This document shows, in pieces, positions 18,735 to 27,453 of a stretch of DNA of 64,000 bases. A model generated the notes under the pieces. The model was not told where the DNA came from. It saw only the letters and a program-made list of their open reading frames with translations, and ran no database searches. How positions within the stretch are numbered: the stretch's first letter is position 1; every line of letters begins with the position of its first letter. The stretch spans positions 2,890,001 through 2,954,000 of the forward strand of contig NC_011772.1 of the NCBI RefSeq assembly GCF_000021305.1. Reading direction: 5' to 3'. Made by a program: the position numbers and the translations under genes. This DNA is from Bacillus cereus G9842 (lineage in GTDB: Bacteria; Bacillota; Bacilli; Bacillales; Bacillaceae_G).

Positions 18735-18757
18735 GGAATACATTCCATAATACGGAA
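18735..18757. promoter_or_regulatory. IclR-type operator between divergent genes
   Basis: GGAATACATTCC at 18735-18746 is a near-perfect palindrome, close to the E. coli IclR consensus TGGAAATNATTTCCA. An overlapping dyad, TTCC-N7-GGAA, runs 18743-18757. It lies 45 bases upstream of the permease start, between the two genes. Confidence 0.6.
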
Positions 18758-18801
18758 AAACATCAAACTTTATTCTATCAACTACGAAAGTGAGGAAAAC
18801 A

Positions 18802-20226
18802 ATGGCCCAAGTAAGTAATACAAACAATGAATTAAAACGAACGATGAAAAGTAGACACTTATTCATGATTGCACTCGGTGGTGTGATTGGAACGGGGTTA
18901 TTTAACGGATCTGGCTTTATAATAAGTCAAGCTGGACCTGGTGGATCCGTACTTGCCTTTATGGCCGGTGGATTATTAATGTATTTCGTTATGCTATGTC
19001 TTGGTGAACTCGCTGTAGCCATGCCTGTCTCAGGTTCATTCCAAGAATATGCCACTAAATTCATCAATCCTGCAACTGGCTTTACAATCGGATGGTTGTA
19101 TTGGTTAAGCTGGGCGAATACGACCGGTCTTGAATTTACAACTGCCGGCATTACAATGCAGCGCTGGTTTCCTGATATTCCTGTCTGGGTTTGGTGCTTA
19201 ATATTCGGAGTTACAATCTTCACTATTAACGCATTATCTGCTCGTAGTTATGCAGAAACAGAATTTTGGTTTTCAAGTATAAAAGTATCTGCCATTATAG
19301 CTTTTATTATTCTTGGCGGCGCCGCTATGTTCGGTTTTATTGATTTAAAAGGCGACGAACCAGCTCCGCTATTATCAAATTTCGTAAATCATGGTGGTTT
19401 ATTCCCAAATGGACTTGCCGCTATTCTTTTAACAATGGTTACAGTCAACTATTCCTTCCAAGGTACAGAACTTGTTGGAATCGCAGCAGGTGAAAGTGAA
19501 GATCCAGCAAAAACTTTACCTCGTTCTATTAGAAATATTATATGGCGCACGATGTTTTTCTTCGTCTTAGCAATCTTTGTTCTTGTTGCTTTAATTCCTT
19601 GGGAAGAAGCTGGATTAACAAAGAGCCCATTCGTTGCTGTTTTTGATAATATCGGTATTCCATATGCAGCTGATATTATGAACTTTGTTATTCTTACTGC
19701 TGTTCTTTCTGTTGCAAACTCAGGACTATACGCTGCTACTCGAATGCTTTGGTCTTTATCAAAAAACGAAATGGCTCCAGCCTTTTTAAAGAAATTATCA
19801 TCACGTGGGATTCCTCTCAACGCTTTAATCATGACGATAGCTATTTCTGCTTTTTCTCTTTTGACAAGCGTAGTAGCTGCTGAAACGGTTTACTTATGGC
19901 TCATTTCAATTTCCGGAGTCATTACCATTATTGTTTGGATGTCAATTTGTGTTTCTCAATTCTTTTTCCGCAAACATTATTTAGCAGACGGTGGAAAATT
20001 AGAAGACTTAAAATTTAAAACACCACTTTATCCACTCGTACCAATTCTTGGTTTTGGATTGTATGGCATTATATTAATCAGTCTTATTTTTATCCCAGAA
20101 CAACGACTTGGAATCTATTGCACTGTACCATTTATCATCTTTTGCTATACCTACTATCACTTTAAAGTTAAGAAAAGAATATCTACTAACACTCATAGTG
20201 AAAGTAAAATTAGCGAGACTATGTAA
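18802..20226 (+). CDS. amino-acid permease, RocE/RocC-like
   Basis: 474-residue APC-superfamily permease with twelve hydrophobic segments. The family start is clear: LKRTMKSRHLFMIALGGVIGTGLFNGSGFIISQAGP, with the substrate-binding GxGxFxG-type motif and, later, TMVTVNYSFQGTELVGIAAGESEDPAKTLPRSIR. It resembles the arginine/ornithine permeases of roc systems, though exact substrate cannot be read from sequence. The ATG at 18802 follows GTGAGG. It is divergent from the IclR regulator, with an operator-like palindrome upstream, and ends at a strong terminator. Confidence 0.85.
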   Translation: MAQVSNTNNELKRTMKSRHLFMIALGGVIGTGLFNGSGFIISQAGPGGSVLAFMAGGLLMYFVMLCLGELAVAMPVSGSFQEYATKFINPATGFTIGWLYWLSWANTTGLEFTTAGITMQRWFPDIPVWVWCLIFGVTIFTINALSARSYAETEFWFSSIKVSAIIAFIILGGAAMFGFIDLKGDEPAPLLSNFVNHGGLFPNGLAAILLTMVTVNYSFQGTELVGIAAGESEDPAKTLPRSIRNIIWRTMFFFVLAIFVLVALIPWEEAGLTKSPFVAVFDNIGIPYAADIMNFVILTAVLSVANSGLYAATRMLWSLSKNEMAPAFLKKLSSRGIPLNALIMTIAISAFSLLTSVVAAETVYLWLISISGVITIIVWMSICVSQFFFRKHYLADGGKLEDLKFKTPLYPLVPILGFGLYGIILISLIFIPEQRLGIYCTVPFIIFCYTYYHFKVKKRISTNTHSESKISETM

Positions 20227-20239
20227 TATTTGACGATAC

Positions 20240-20285
20240 ATAAAAGACCACACGTGGCGCTTCACTTCATGTATGGTCTTTTATC
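20240..20285. terminator. bidirectional terminator after the permease
   Basis: ATAAAAGACCACACGTG pairs with CATGTATGGTCTTTTAT, allowing one G-T pair and a mismatch. T runs exist on both strands, so it can also end the minus-strand peptide gene remnant. Confidence 0.8.
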
Positions 20286-20324
20286 GTTCCTTCTTTCATT
20301 TCTCCCTACTATTGAAAGGATTAT

Positions 20325-20484
20325 TTATAACACTTTAAGTTCTGAATTTCTCAGATGAACTATGGGTTGAAAAGTGAGCATTTCAATACCTTCCCCCCAG
20401 ATTTCAAGTTTTGCCAATGATGATGTTGAAAGTGTTAATGTAGTAAATGCTACAATACTAGCAATTATGATTTTTACTGTTCAT
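20325..20484 (-). pseudogene. frameshifted gene for a small secreted peptide
   Basis: On the minus strand an ATG at 20484 begins MNSK and then hits a stop. Shifting by one base in the following A run (20471-20475) opens a frame reading IIIASIVAFTTLTLSTSSLA, a clean signal peptide. It continues KLEIWGEGIEMLTFQPIVHL and a few more residues to a TAA at 20325. The restored product would be about 52 residues with an Ala-X-Ala-like cleavage site. Phr-type signalling peptides have this shape, but no rap gene is adjacent. It could be slippage, a sequencing error or true decay. Confidence 0.5.
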
Positions 20485-20565
20485 AAGTTGATGATTCAGC
20501 TTACTATTACTGTTTTGTTTTGATATATTTAATATATATTTAAAGACAGACAGGAGTTAGATACG

Positions 20566-20913
20566 ATGATAAAAGGTTTCGGAGGAATATTTTGGAGAAC
20601 TAAGAATCTTGATGTTATAAAAAAATGGTACAGTGAAGTGTTGAAACTTGATATAGAAGATTGGAATGGGACTGTGATTAAACCCCAGTTAGGAAATGAG
20701 ACCATCTTTTCTTTCTTTACTGAGAATGACAATTATTTTCCAACAGAACAACAAGTAATGTTAAATTTCCAAGTATATAATCTAAACAAGACTATAAAGC
20801 ATCTTGAGAATATTGGTGTACCTCTTGAAAAGAAAGAAGAAATGAGTGAATTTGGAAAGTTTATTTGGATTAAGGATCCTGAAGGTCGATTGATTGAACT
20901 TTGGGAGAAATAG
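20566..20913 (+). CDS. VOC (glyoxalase-fold) family protein
   Basis: 115 residues with the single-domain VOC layout: GFGGIFWRTKNLDVIKKWYSEVLKLDIEDWNGTVI in the first module, then MLNFQVYNLNKTIKHLENIGVP and the end FIWIKDPEGRLIELWEK. The terminal Glu is a typical metal ligand, while the usual first His appears replaced (GGIFWRT). Substrate unknown. It is a single gene with its own terminator. GACAGGAGTTAG upstream supplies the ribosome binding site. Confidence 0.75.
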   Translation: MIKGFGGIFWRTKNLDVIKKWYSEVLKLDIEDWNGTVIKPQLGNETIFSFFTENDNYFPTEQQVMLNFQVYNLNKTIKHLENIGVPLEKKEEMSEFGKFIWIKDPEGRLIELWEK

Positions 20914-20969
20914 GTGATTATACTTATCTACTATTAAGTTAACAGCCGCGTTAATACAACAAGGTAAAT

Positions 20970-21011
20970 AAAAAGTCGATTCCTTTAACTCCACAGGAAA
21001 TCGATTTTTTT
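20970..21011 (+). terminator. terminator of the VOC gene
   Basis: AAAAAGTCGATTCCT pairs with AGGAAATCGATTTTTT around a 10-base loop, followed by T. Confidence 0.8.
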
Positions 21012-21060
21012 GTGGAGTTAAAATTCTTAGCTTTGTAATTTCGCATTTTTCAAATTCTGC

Positions 21061-21123
21061 CCTATGGCCATCAACTTAAGAACATTAAAAACGATGCTAT
21101 TCTTACGAAAAGAATAGTGTTTT
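21061..21123. repeat. IS231-like terminal inverted repeat remnant and hairpin
   Basis: CCTATGGCCATCAACTTAAG at 21061-21080 closely resembles the 20-bp ends of IS231 (IS4 family) elements as I remember them. It is followed at 21092-21123 by a hairpin (ATGCTATTCTT / AAGAATAGTGT) and T run. No transposase reading frame and no second end are seen nearby, so this is probably a relic. The stretch 20914-21352 otherwise holds only the terminator above. The element identity is from memory and needs a database match. Confidence 0.45.
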
Positions 21124-21352
21124 TCATTATTTTAATATGATTTCATCTGAATTTAATGAATATATCCCCTCTCCTACAAAAGTAGTAGAATATTCATTTA
21201 AACTTGCTACCTCAGTTGGATTTATCTTATTTCAATTTCAATATAATAGTAAGTAGGTATATCGGATATAGATGTACATTACTAGGCTTATACATATTTC
21301 AACTTTAGAATTACATTCACTATTCAATTGGTAGTTACCAATAAAGAAAGGA

Positions 21353-21820
21353 ATGATCATAATAATACAGAACATATACGAAACTCATTTACATGTAAAA
21401 AATTTAGAAAAAGCGATAAATTTCTATCAAAACAAGATAGGATTAACGTTAGCAAGAAAACTCTCCAAAAGAAGAGTGGCTTTCTTTTGGGTCGGAGAAA
21501 ATAAAAAACAAATGCTTGGACTATGGGAAGTAAATAATATCGAAGACTTTGAGCCGAGACATTTTGCTTTTGGTGTAAATTTAGAATCTTTAATGACTTC
21601 TAAATCTTGGTTAGAGGAACGTGGAATAGAAGTGATAGGAAGTCAAGGAAAAGGAAATCAAGAGCCAATTGTCCAAAGGTGGATGCCCGCTGCAAGTGTA
21701 TACTTTCTAGATTGTGATGGAAATAAATTAGAATTCATTTCTATGTTACATGAGAATCCAGATGAATTAGAATATGCATCTTATTTAAGTGTATGGAATG
21801 CGGAACACCAAGAAAAATGA
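21353..21820 (+). CDS. VOC (glyoxalase-fold) family protein
   Basis: 155 residues. The first module is YETHLHVKNLEKAINFYQNKIGLTLARKLSKRRVAFFWVGENKKQMLGLWE, and the second contains HFAFGVNLESLMTSKSWLEERGIEV and ends YFLDCDGNKLEFISML. The His, His and Glu positions fit a metal-binding glyoxalase-type site. This layout resembles fosfomycin-thiol-transferase-like proteins, but no assignment is possible. AAAGGA abuts the ATG at 21353, unusually close, so translation may be weak or begin otherwise. Confidence 0.75.
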   Translation: MIIIIQNIYETHLHVKNLEKAINFYQNKIGLTLARKLSKRRVAFFWVGENKKQMLGLWEVNNIEDFEPRHFAFGVNLESLMTSKSWLEERGIEVIGSQGKGNQEPIVQRWMPAASVYFLDCDGNKLEFISMLHENPDELEYASYLSVWNAEHQEK

Positions 21821-22067
21821 ATGAAATTTCCATTCAAGTCTTTTCTTATTTTTAGATATAATGTTGTACTATCCCCTTTTTGCTATTAATTTCCGTCGGA
21901 TTTATGAACAGTTATCATAATGGAGAATTCATGACAACTCCACTTATTAACATAATGTATTTACTGTCACCTTATATTTGTACTTACGTACGAGCAATTC
22001 CTAATCTGCTTCAATTATAATTTGAATCATTTAATTTTTCTTCTTATCTGGCATCTACTCTTTAAAC

Positions 22068-22107
22068 AAAAACTCCCCTTAAATCGAAAATGATTAAGGG
22101 GAGTTTT
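22068..22107 (-). terminator. terminator of the desaturase gene
   Basis: AAAACTCCCCTTAA pairs with TTAAGGGGAGTTTT, with T run on the minus strand, 14 bases beyond the stop. The stretch 21821-22067 otherwise shows nothing. Confidence 0.88.
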
Positions 22108-22120
22108 ATATGCGATGCAA

Positions 22121-23152
22121 TTATAGTTCAGATTTCACCCGAACAGAAACATTATTTTTAATTATATTTTTGACATCTTTAAAGCTAACAAAATTGTTAC
22201 TTTTCTCATCCCAAAGACGGAAACGTAGTGATTGTAAGCTTGTAGCAAGCGTAATCGTTGGTACATTTTTTAAAGGAAGCGTATTATTGTGTGCCTCTTC
22301 TAGTTTATAGTTAGGTACTCTTGGGCTTAAATGGTGAACATGATGGAATCCAATATTACCCGTTAGAAATTGCAAAATTTTGGGAAGCTTATAAAAAGAA
22401 CTTCCTTCCACTGCCGCTTTCACATATTCCCAATCTTTATCCTCTTCAAAATAAGAATCCTCAAATGTGTGCTGTACGTAAAACAGCCAAATCCCTACTG
22501 AACCTGCTATTAAGAATATAGTACCATGTACTAACAGAAACGATTGCCACCCAATCGCCCAGCAAAGTATAGCTACTACAGCAACGATTAAAACATTTGT
22601 TAAATAAGTGTTCATACGTTCTTTTTTTCTAGCACCTTTTCGGTTAAATCTATTTTTAAGCAGGAAAACATAAATTGGGCCTAACCCAAACATAACGAAT
22701 GGATTGCGATATAAACGATATGCTAAACGGAGTCTAAATGGTGCTGCTACATATTCATCTACTGTAAGCGTCCAAATATCCCCTGTACCCCTCTTATCCA
22801 AATTACCACTCGTAGCGTGGTGAATAGAATGCTCATGCCCCCACTGATCAAATGGGAATAATGTTAAAACACCCATACACGTTCCAACTATTCTATTTGC
22901 ACGTCGACTTTTAAAGAATGAATAATGGGTACAATCATGAAAAATAATGAAAATCCTTGTCATAAATCCAGCGGCTAACAGTGCTGGAACTAATGTTAAC
23001 CAATAAGAAACTGACAAACTTTTATAAGCAAGGTACCATAAAATAATAAATGGCACGATTGTGTTGATCAGTTGCCAAACACTTTTTTTAATCGTTGATT
23101 TTTCAAAAGGAGCAACTTGTTTTTTTAAATTTTTAGTATTTTCTAAGGTCAT
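22121..23152 (-). CDS. des: membrane fatty-acid desaturase, Des type
   Basis: 343-residue integral membrane di-iron desaturase. The three histidine boxes are HDCTH, HEHSIHH and HHVHH, the first two separated by a membrane hairpin. The sequence closely follows B. subtilis Des, with LTRIFIIFHDC-like, NLDKRGTGDIWTLTV and GSSFYKLPK. Such enzymes introduce double bases into membrane lipid acyl chains, often at low temperature. Position of the double bond cannot be told. The start follows AAAGGAAAGG. I see no obvious two-component kinase/regulator pair beside it, unlike B. subtilis desKR. Confidence 0.9.
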   Translation of the reverse strand: MTLENTKNLKKQVAPFEKSTIKKSVWQLINTIVPFIILWYLAYKSLSVSYWLTLVPALLAAGFMTRIFIIFHDCTHYSFFKSRRANRIVGTCMGVLTLFPFDQWGHEHSIHHATSGNLDKRGTGDIWTLTVDEYVAAPFRLRLAYRLYRNPFVMFGLGPIYVFLLKNRFNRKGARKKERMNTYLTNVLIVAVVAILCWAIGWQSFLLVHGTIFLIAGSVGIWLFYVQHTFEDSYFEEDKDWEYVKAAVEGSSFYKLPKILQFLTGNIGFHHVHHLSPRVPNYKLEEAHNNTLPLKNVPTITLATSLQSLRFRLWDEKSNNFVSFKDVKNIIKNNVSVRVKSEL

Positions 23153-23388
23153 TGTTCTAATTCCTTTCCTTTTTGTTGCTAATTCATATTATAGCACACT
23201 ATTAGTATCAGGTGTTAAAAGTAGCTATAATAAATATTTTATACTATGAAAATCTCTTTTTTCTTACTCATTACTTACAAATTTCTTACGTCCAAAATAG
23301 CTTCTATAATTGGACAGACGGAGCATTTTATGTATCAAAAAAACTTCATATTTTTCCAATAAGTACATAAAAAACAGCGAGTTTTTTC

Positions 23389-23450
23389 ACAAGAAGAAAA
23401 AAGCTGCAATCAGTCAGTTTCACCGACTTATCGCAGCTTCTCTTCTTTTT
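23389..23450 (-). terminator. terminator of the InhA protease gene
   Basis: AAGAAGAAAAAAGCTGC and its counterpart GCAGCTTCTCTTCTT form a long stem with an inner dyad (AGTCAGTTTCACCGACTT), ending just after the protease stop. Confidence 0.82.
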
Positions 23451-23458
23451 ACCTTATT

Positions 23459-25846
23459 TTATCGATGAAGCCAAACTGCACCTGCAGACTTGTCTTCAGC
23501 TTGGCCTACTACTTCAAACTTCAGTCCTAGCTTCGGTAACTTACGTCCTGCATCAGGAATAACGCTGTTGATGTATTGCTTAGAATCATCAAATTTTGCC
23601 ACTCCTGGTAATCCTTTATAATCAAAGATACCGCGTGTTGGTGAATTTACTTTCCATGCTGGTGTTTGATCAAATGAGAATGCCGCATCAGCAATTTGAT
23701 AACGCGTACTGCTCTTCACAGTAGGTTGTCCGTTTAATGTCCCTACAATTGCCTCTGGATGAGAATCTACTACTCCTAAGAACCCTTCACCTGGATGAAC
23801 GCCTACCCAGTTATCTGTAAAGCTTTGATCCGCATACCATACAACCATTCCTGTATTAAATACTGGGCCACGTGCATGTTGTAACGCAGTGTCAGAACCA
23901 GCGTAATTTCTCCACTCTACATAGTAATTATGTTTTTTCTGTTCAAATCCGTTAGACACAGTAAAGCCTTTTAACGTCATTGCTGGCTGACCTTCTGCAT
24001 CATCAGAGAAAACAACTTTTCCATCTACAGTTAAGGCTGCATTATCTAACGCAAATCCTTTATAAGCTACTGCAATATCTGTTAAGTACTCAAATTGCAG
24101 TTTTACTTTTTTCCCTTTGAATTGGCTTAAATCGTATGATTTATCAACCCATTTACCATCAGTTGTATCCGCGCCGCCTTTTACATCTTTTTCGCCCATT
24201 CTATCAATGCGTGTCTTCGTTCCATCTTCTGCAATCGCATATACGTCAAGGAAATCATACTTCGCTTCAAGTTCGTAAAATGCCTTATAATCGAACTTAG
24301 CATCCTTTGCATTTGTTAAGTCAAATACTGGTGTCTCAAGTGTTGTATGAATGTCATTTCCTTTTGTACTGTAATAGAACTTCTTACCAAACGCCGATTC
24401 GATATTTTTTATATCTTTGTCCGGCAAGTTAACACGAACAATTCCAGGTCGTTTAGATTTTGTAGTACTTTGATCTACATATGTTGCAACACCGATTCCT
24501 TTGCTAAGTTTGTCATAATCTACTTCAAGAATATTCGCCCAGTTCCCCTTCATATTCTTTTGGAAAAACTCTTTATTTTGTGGCGAGAAACTCGTTGGCT
24601 CTGTTCCTGCAATTTTTCCAGCCCAGCTACCACCACTCATAATAGACCATGACTCAACAGGTTCACCTTGTCCTGAGTACTTTGTATCATATTCATCTGG
24701 TAAGCCTAAATCATGGCCATACTCATGTGCAAACACACCAACTGCTCCGTCTTCAGGCTCGATTGTATAATCATATGCAGCCATCTTTCCGCCCCAGTTC
24801 GAAACAGAAGATTTCGTGCCATCAATTGCATATGGTTTTGAACCTAGTTTTGAACGATGTGACCAAATCGCATCATCTTTCAATTTACCGCCGCCAGCTT
24901 CTTGACCAACGCCAGCATGTACAACCATTAAATGATCAATAATGCCATCTGGCTCATTTTTATTTCCATCACCATCTTGATCGTATTGATCAAATTGGTC
25001 ATAGTCTGCTAAATTGATTCCTTTTGCTACCGCTGCTTTTAATGCTTCTTTCACAAAATCTTTTGGTCCTAAAGGCCCCTTGTTATCATGCCCAGTACCC
25101 GCATCAGCACCATAATCTGATGCTTTTCCTGGAACAGTAAGCCACTCTGTTACAGTCCCATCAACTGTATAGCTACCACCAGATTGTTCTTCATAATATT
25201 GCTTAAATGTGTTAATCTTCGATCCATCAAATAAAGTGAATGGTTCATCACCAAATAACATTTTTTGATAATGTTCACGATTAAAGTCCTTAGAATACAT
25301 GTATCCTGGCTCTTGATCAATATTGTTATGCTTAAAATCGCTAAATTCTACAAGTAAAACAAGTACTTTATCTTTTCGAACAGCTCCATTGTATTCTTCT
25401 TGCTTCGCTGATGTAGTAGGTACTTTTCCATTTAATTTCCCTGGATTCAATGCTGCACCTTGTCCAGCTACTGGGCCTACTTCAGGCTGCTGTGCCTGTT
25501 CATTTTCCTTCATTTTTGTATCTTTTACTTTTTTCATAAAATCAGAAGCTTCTTGTGTAAGACTATCTCCTGTTAAGATTTCTTTCCCAGGGTTTTCCCC
25601 TTTCTTTTTCTCAACATATTTTTCGACAGCCTTTGACGTCTCAGCTTGTGATGCAGATTGATCAATTACCCCCCGTTGTTTTAGCGCTTCTGCCAAACGC
25701 TCCTCCGGTATTAAGTGCTCATCTATTGGTAGAGATGATGTTGGTGTCTCAGCATAAGCTGCGTGACCTCCAAAAGCAAACGTACTACTTAGTACTGCTG
25801 CTGTTGTTAATACCGCTAATGGTTTTAATTTCTTTTTCTTTTTCAA
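23459..25846 (-). CDS. inhA: immune inhibitor A family M6 metalloprotease
   Basis: 795 residues, the usual InhA length. A TTG start behind GGAGG gives a signal peptide ([25 protein letters not shown]), then a charged propeptide and the M6 catalytic domain. The zinc motif is [12 protein letters not shown] with the downstream Met-turn SIMSGG. An MAM-like/VEG domain and a C-terminal beta region follow. InhA proteins are secreted and degrade antimicrobial peptides and host proteins. B. cereus group strains carry several paralogues; the desaturase neighbour suggests the InhA3-type copy, which is inference from memory. Single gene with terminator. Confidence 0.92.
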   Translation of the reverse strand: MKKKKKLKPLAVLTTAAVLSSTFAFGGHAAYAETPTSSLPIDEHLIPEERLAEALKQRGVIDQSASQAETSKAVEKYVEKKKGENPGKEILTGDSLTQEASDFMKKVKDTKMKENEQAQQPEVGPVAGQGAALNPGKLNGKVPTTSAKQEEYNGAVRKDKVLVLLVEFSDFKHNNIDQEPGYMYSKDFNREHYQKMLFGDEPFTLFDGSKINTFKQYYEEQSGGSYTVDGTVTEWLTVPGKASDYGADAGTGHDNKGPLGPKDFVKEALKAAVAKGINLADYDQFDQYDQDGDGNKNEPDGIIDHLMVVHAGVGQEAGGGKLKDDAIWSHRSKLGSKPYAIDGTKSSVSNWGGKMAAYDYTIEPEDGAVGVFAHEYGHDLGLPDEYDTKYSGQGEPVESWSIMSGGSWAGKIAGTEPTSFSPQNKEFFQKNMKGNWANILEVDYDKLSKGIGVATYVDQSTTKSKRPGIVRVNLPDKDIKNIESAFGKKFYYSTKGNDIHTTLETPVFDLTNAKDAKFDYKAFYELEAKYDFLDVYAIAEDGTKTRIDRMGEKDVKGGADTTDGKWVDKSYDLSQFKGKKVKLQFEYLTDIAVAYKGFALDNAALTVDGKVVFSDDAEGQPAMTLKGFTVSNGFEQKKHNYYVEWRNYAGSDTALQHARGPVFNTGMVVWYADQSFTDNWVGVHPGEGFLGVVDSHPEAIVGTLNGQPTVKSSTRYQIADAAFSFDQTPAWKVNSPTRGIFDYKGLPGVAKFDDSKQYINSVIPDAGRKLPKLGLKFEVVGQAEDKSAGAVWLHR

Positions 25847-26135
25847 TGTATTTCCTCCCCAGTGTCTGCAAATTATCGTTTTTTGCCGATAACAACATAA
25901 TATTCGTTATAATACGAATATTCAATCTTTTTCAACAAATAAAATGTTGAGAAATATTTTTTTATGCAGGGTGAAATACATAAGATATAAAAACAAACAG
26001 ACTCTCCTATAAATAACAGTGAACTTTTATATGTTCTTAGTTACAATTAAAATCCAGTAAATCTGGGATTCATACTTTTTTAATAAAAATAAGAATTAAA
26101 TATTTTCTATACTATTTAATCTATGGATTACCATA
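25847..26135. promoter_or_regulatory. InhA upstream region with a dyad
   Basis: A perfect dyad, ATTCGT-TATAAT-ACGAAT, lies at 25902-25919, about 60 bases upstream of the protease start. It overlaps a possible minus-strand -10 (TATTAT) with a TTGTTG-like -35 eighteen bases before it. It does not match the PlcR box. The remainder of the gap to the VanW gene shows no gene. Confidence 0.3.
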
Positions 26136-26966
26136 TTACTCACTATTCTCATTATTACAAGCTAATAGTGGTTCGTACATCATTATAGCGTGATTCTCTG
26201 TTACATATTGATCTTCTATTAACTGTTTCTGTTGATTATATACTTTACGTTGAATCACATTATGTCGTATATAACCACCCCAGTATGCAGGTTGAATTGA
26301 ATGTTCTTTCTCATACACTTCATATTGATAAAGTTGCGGATAGACTGTTCTCCATTCACCAACTAAATATTCATCTGTCATATAAAGATGAAGTTGATAC
26401 GGTTGGTCCGTTTCATTTTTAATTTGTAAATCCAAATAGTTATAGGAACAAGTTGCTCCACTCCCAAACGGTTGAGTTCGCCTAGAATCAGGAAAGACAT
26501 CAAAGCTATGACGATATCGTTCTGTTACTGTCAGTGGTGTATGTAAAGTCATCCAATATATTAAATTCGAAAGCTGACAAAGACCTCCTCCAATACCTGT
26601 TTGAAAAGATCCGTAATGTAATACCATACCTTCTACATACCCTTTTTTCCTCGTAGGCTTACCTATTAAACGCCAGTAAGAAAATGTTTCTCCTGGTCTA
26701 ATGACGATACCATTTAGTTTTTTAACAGCAATTTTCAAATTAACAACCTTATTCTGTTGATACCACATATCTACATCTTTGAGCTTACGGAGTAATATCG
26801 TTCGGTGCTGAATTGCTGTACAAGGTAGCTTTTCTTGTTGGAACCTTTTTGCATATGTTTTTCCGTCTGATAACCACTGAATATACCTCTTTGTAGAGTA
26901 ATACCACGTCCCTAGCATAATTCGATACTTAGAACGCTGTTTAGGACGTAAGTGCACTATATTCAT
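26136..26966 (-). CDS. VanW family protein
   Basis: 276 residues with a VanW domain in the second half: GETFSYWRLIGKPTRKKGY, the glycine-rich GGGLCQLSNLIYW, HSFDVFPDSRRTQPFGSGATCSYNYLDL. VanW proteins accompany some vancomycin-resistance clusters but their function is unsettled, and most Bacillus homologues are unlinked to resistance. There are no van genes here. No signal peptide is evident; the N-terminus is basic. The ATG at 26966 is chosen because GAGGG lies 7 bases upstream. The preceding 460 bases (26991-27412) are very AT-rich and show no gene. Confidence 0.85.
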   Translation of the reverse strand: MNIVHLRPKQRSKYRIMLGTWYYSTKRYIQWLSDGKTYAKRFQQEKLPCTAIQHRTILLRKLKDVDMWYQQNKVVNLKIAVKKLNGIVIRPGETFSYWRLIGKPTRKKGYVEGMVLHYGSFQTGIGGGLCQLSNLIYWMTLHTPLTVTERYRHSFDVFPDSRRTQPFGSGATCSYNYLDLQIKNETDQPYQLHLYMTDEYLVGEWRTVYPQLYQYEVYEKEHSIQPAYWGGYIRHNVIQRKVYNQQKQLIEDQYVTENHAIMMYEPLLACNNENSE

Positions 26967-27412
26967 TTTATTCCCTCTCTCTTTCTTCAAATAAATTCTA
27001 ATATATCTCTAATTCAATAAACTACAGTTTTCTTAGCGGCATAATAATTTTTGTAAATAAAAAACGCAAAAAAATAATAAATTTACTCTAGTGGAGATTT
27101 TATTTTGAGGATTGCTTTCTAATTATATGAAACTGCGCTACAATACGATAAATTGAAATAAACACATTATAAATATAACGGATAACCTTAAATAAAAAAT
27201 AATGAAAATTAAAGAAATTCTAAAGTATTAATATATTTTTCGTAAATATTAATTGATAATACATTAGACTTTACTATATGTATAAATTCTCTATTCTACA
27301 AAACGAAATTTTTTAATGTAAGAAAAGAATATAATTCCCCTTTAACATTTATACAAGTCTCCTCTGAAAAACTTTACAAAACAATCCGAGCCCTTATATT
27401 TAGAATGAACAC

Positions 27413-27453
27413 AAAAAATTGCCACCAGTTAGCTTAACTGGTTGGCAATTTTT
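27413..27453 (-). terminator. terminator of the alkaline phosphatase gene
   Basis: AAAAAATTGCCACCAGTT pairs with AACTGGTTGGCAATTTTTT. It begins at the phosphatase stop codon. Confidence 0.88.

Noticed and set aside
24649..24942. Plus-strand ORF of 97 codons inside the InhA gene
   Set aside because: A shadow of the protease frame with biased His/Gln content and no ribosome site.
25902..25919. ATTCGT-TATAAT-ACGAAT as a PlcR box before inhA
   Set aside because: It does not fit TATGNAWWWWTNCATA; it is kept only as an unassigned dyad.
26136..26966. VanW gene as evidence of glycopeptide resistance
   Set aside because: No vanR/S/H/A/X genes in the vicinity; VanW domains are common in Bacillus without resistance.
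26991..27412. Hidden small gene or Pho box in the long gap beside alkaline phosphatase
   Set aside because: The gap is downstream of the phosphatase; TTAACA/TTTACA look-alikes there are not properly spaced and no frame is convincing.
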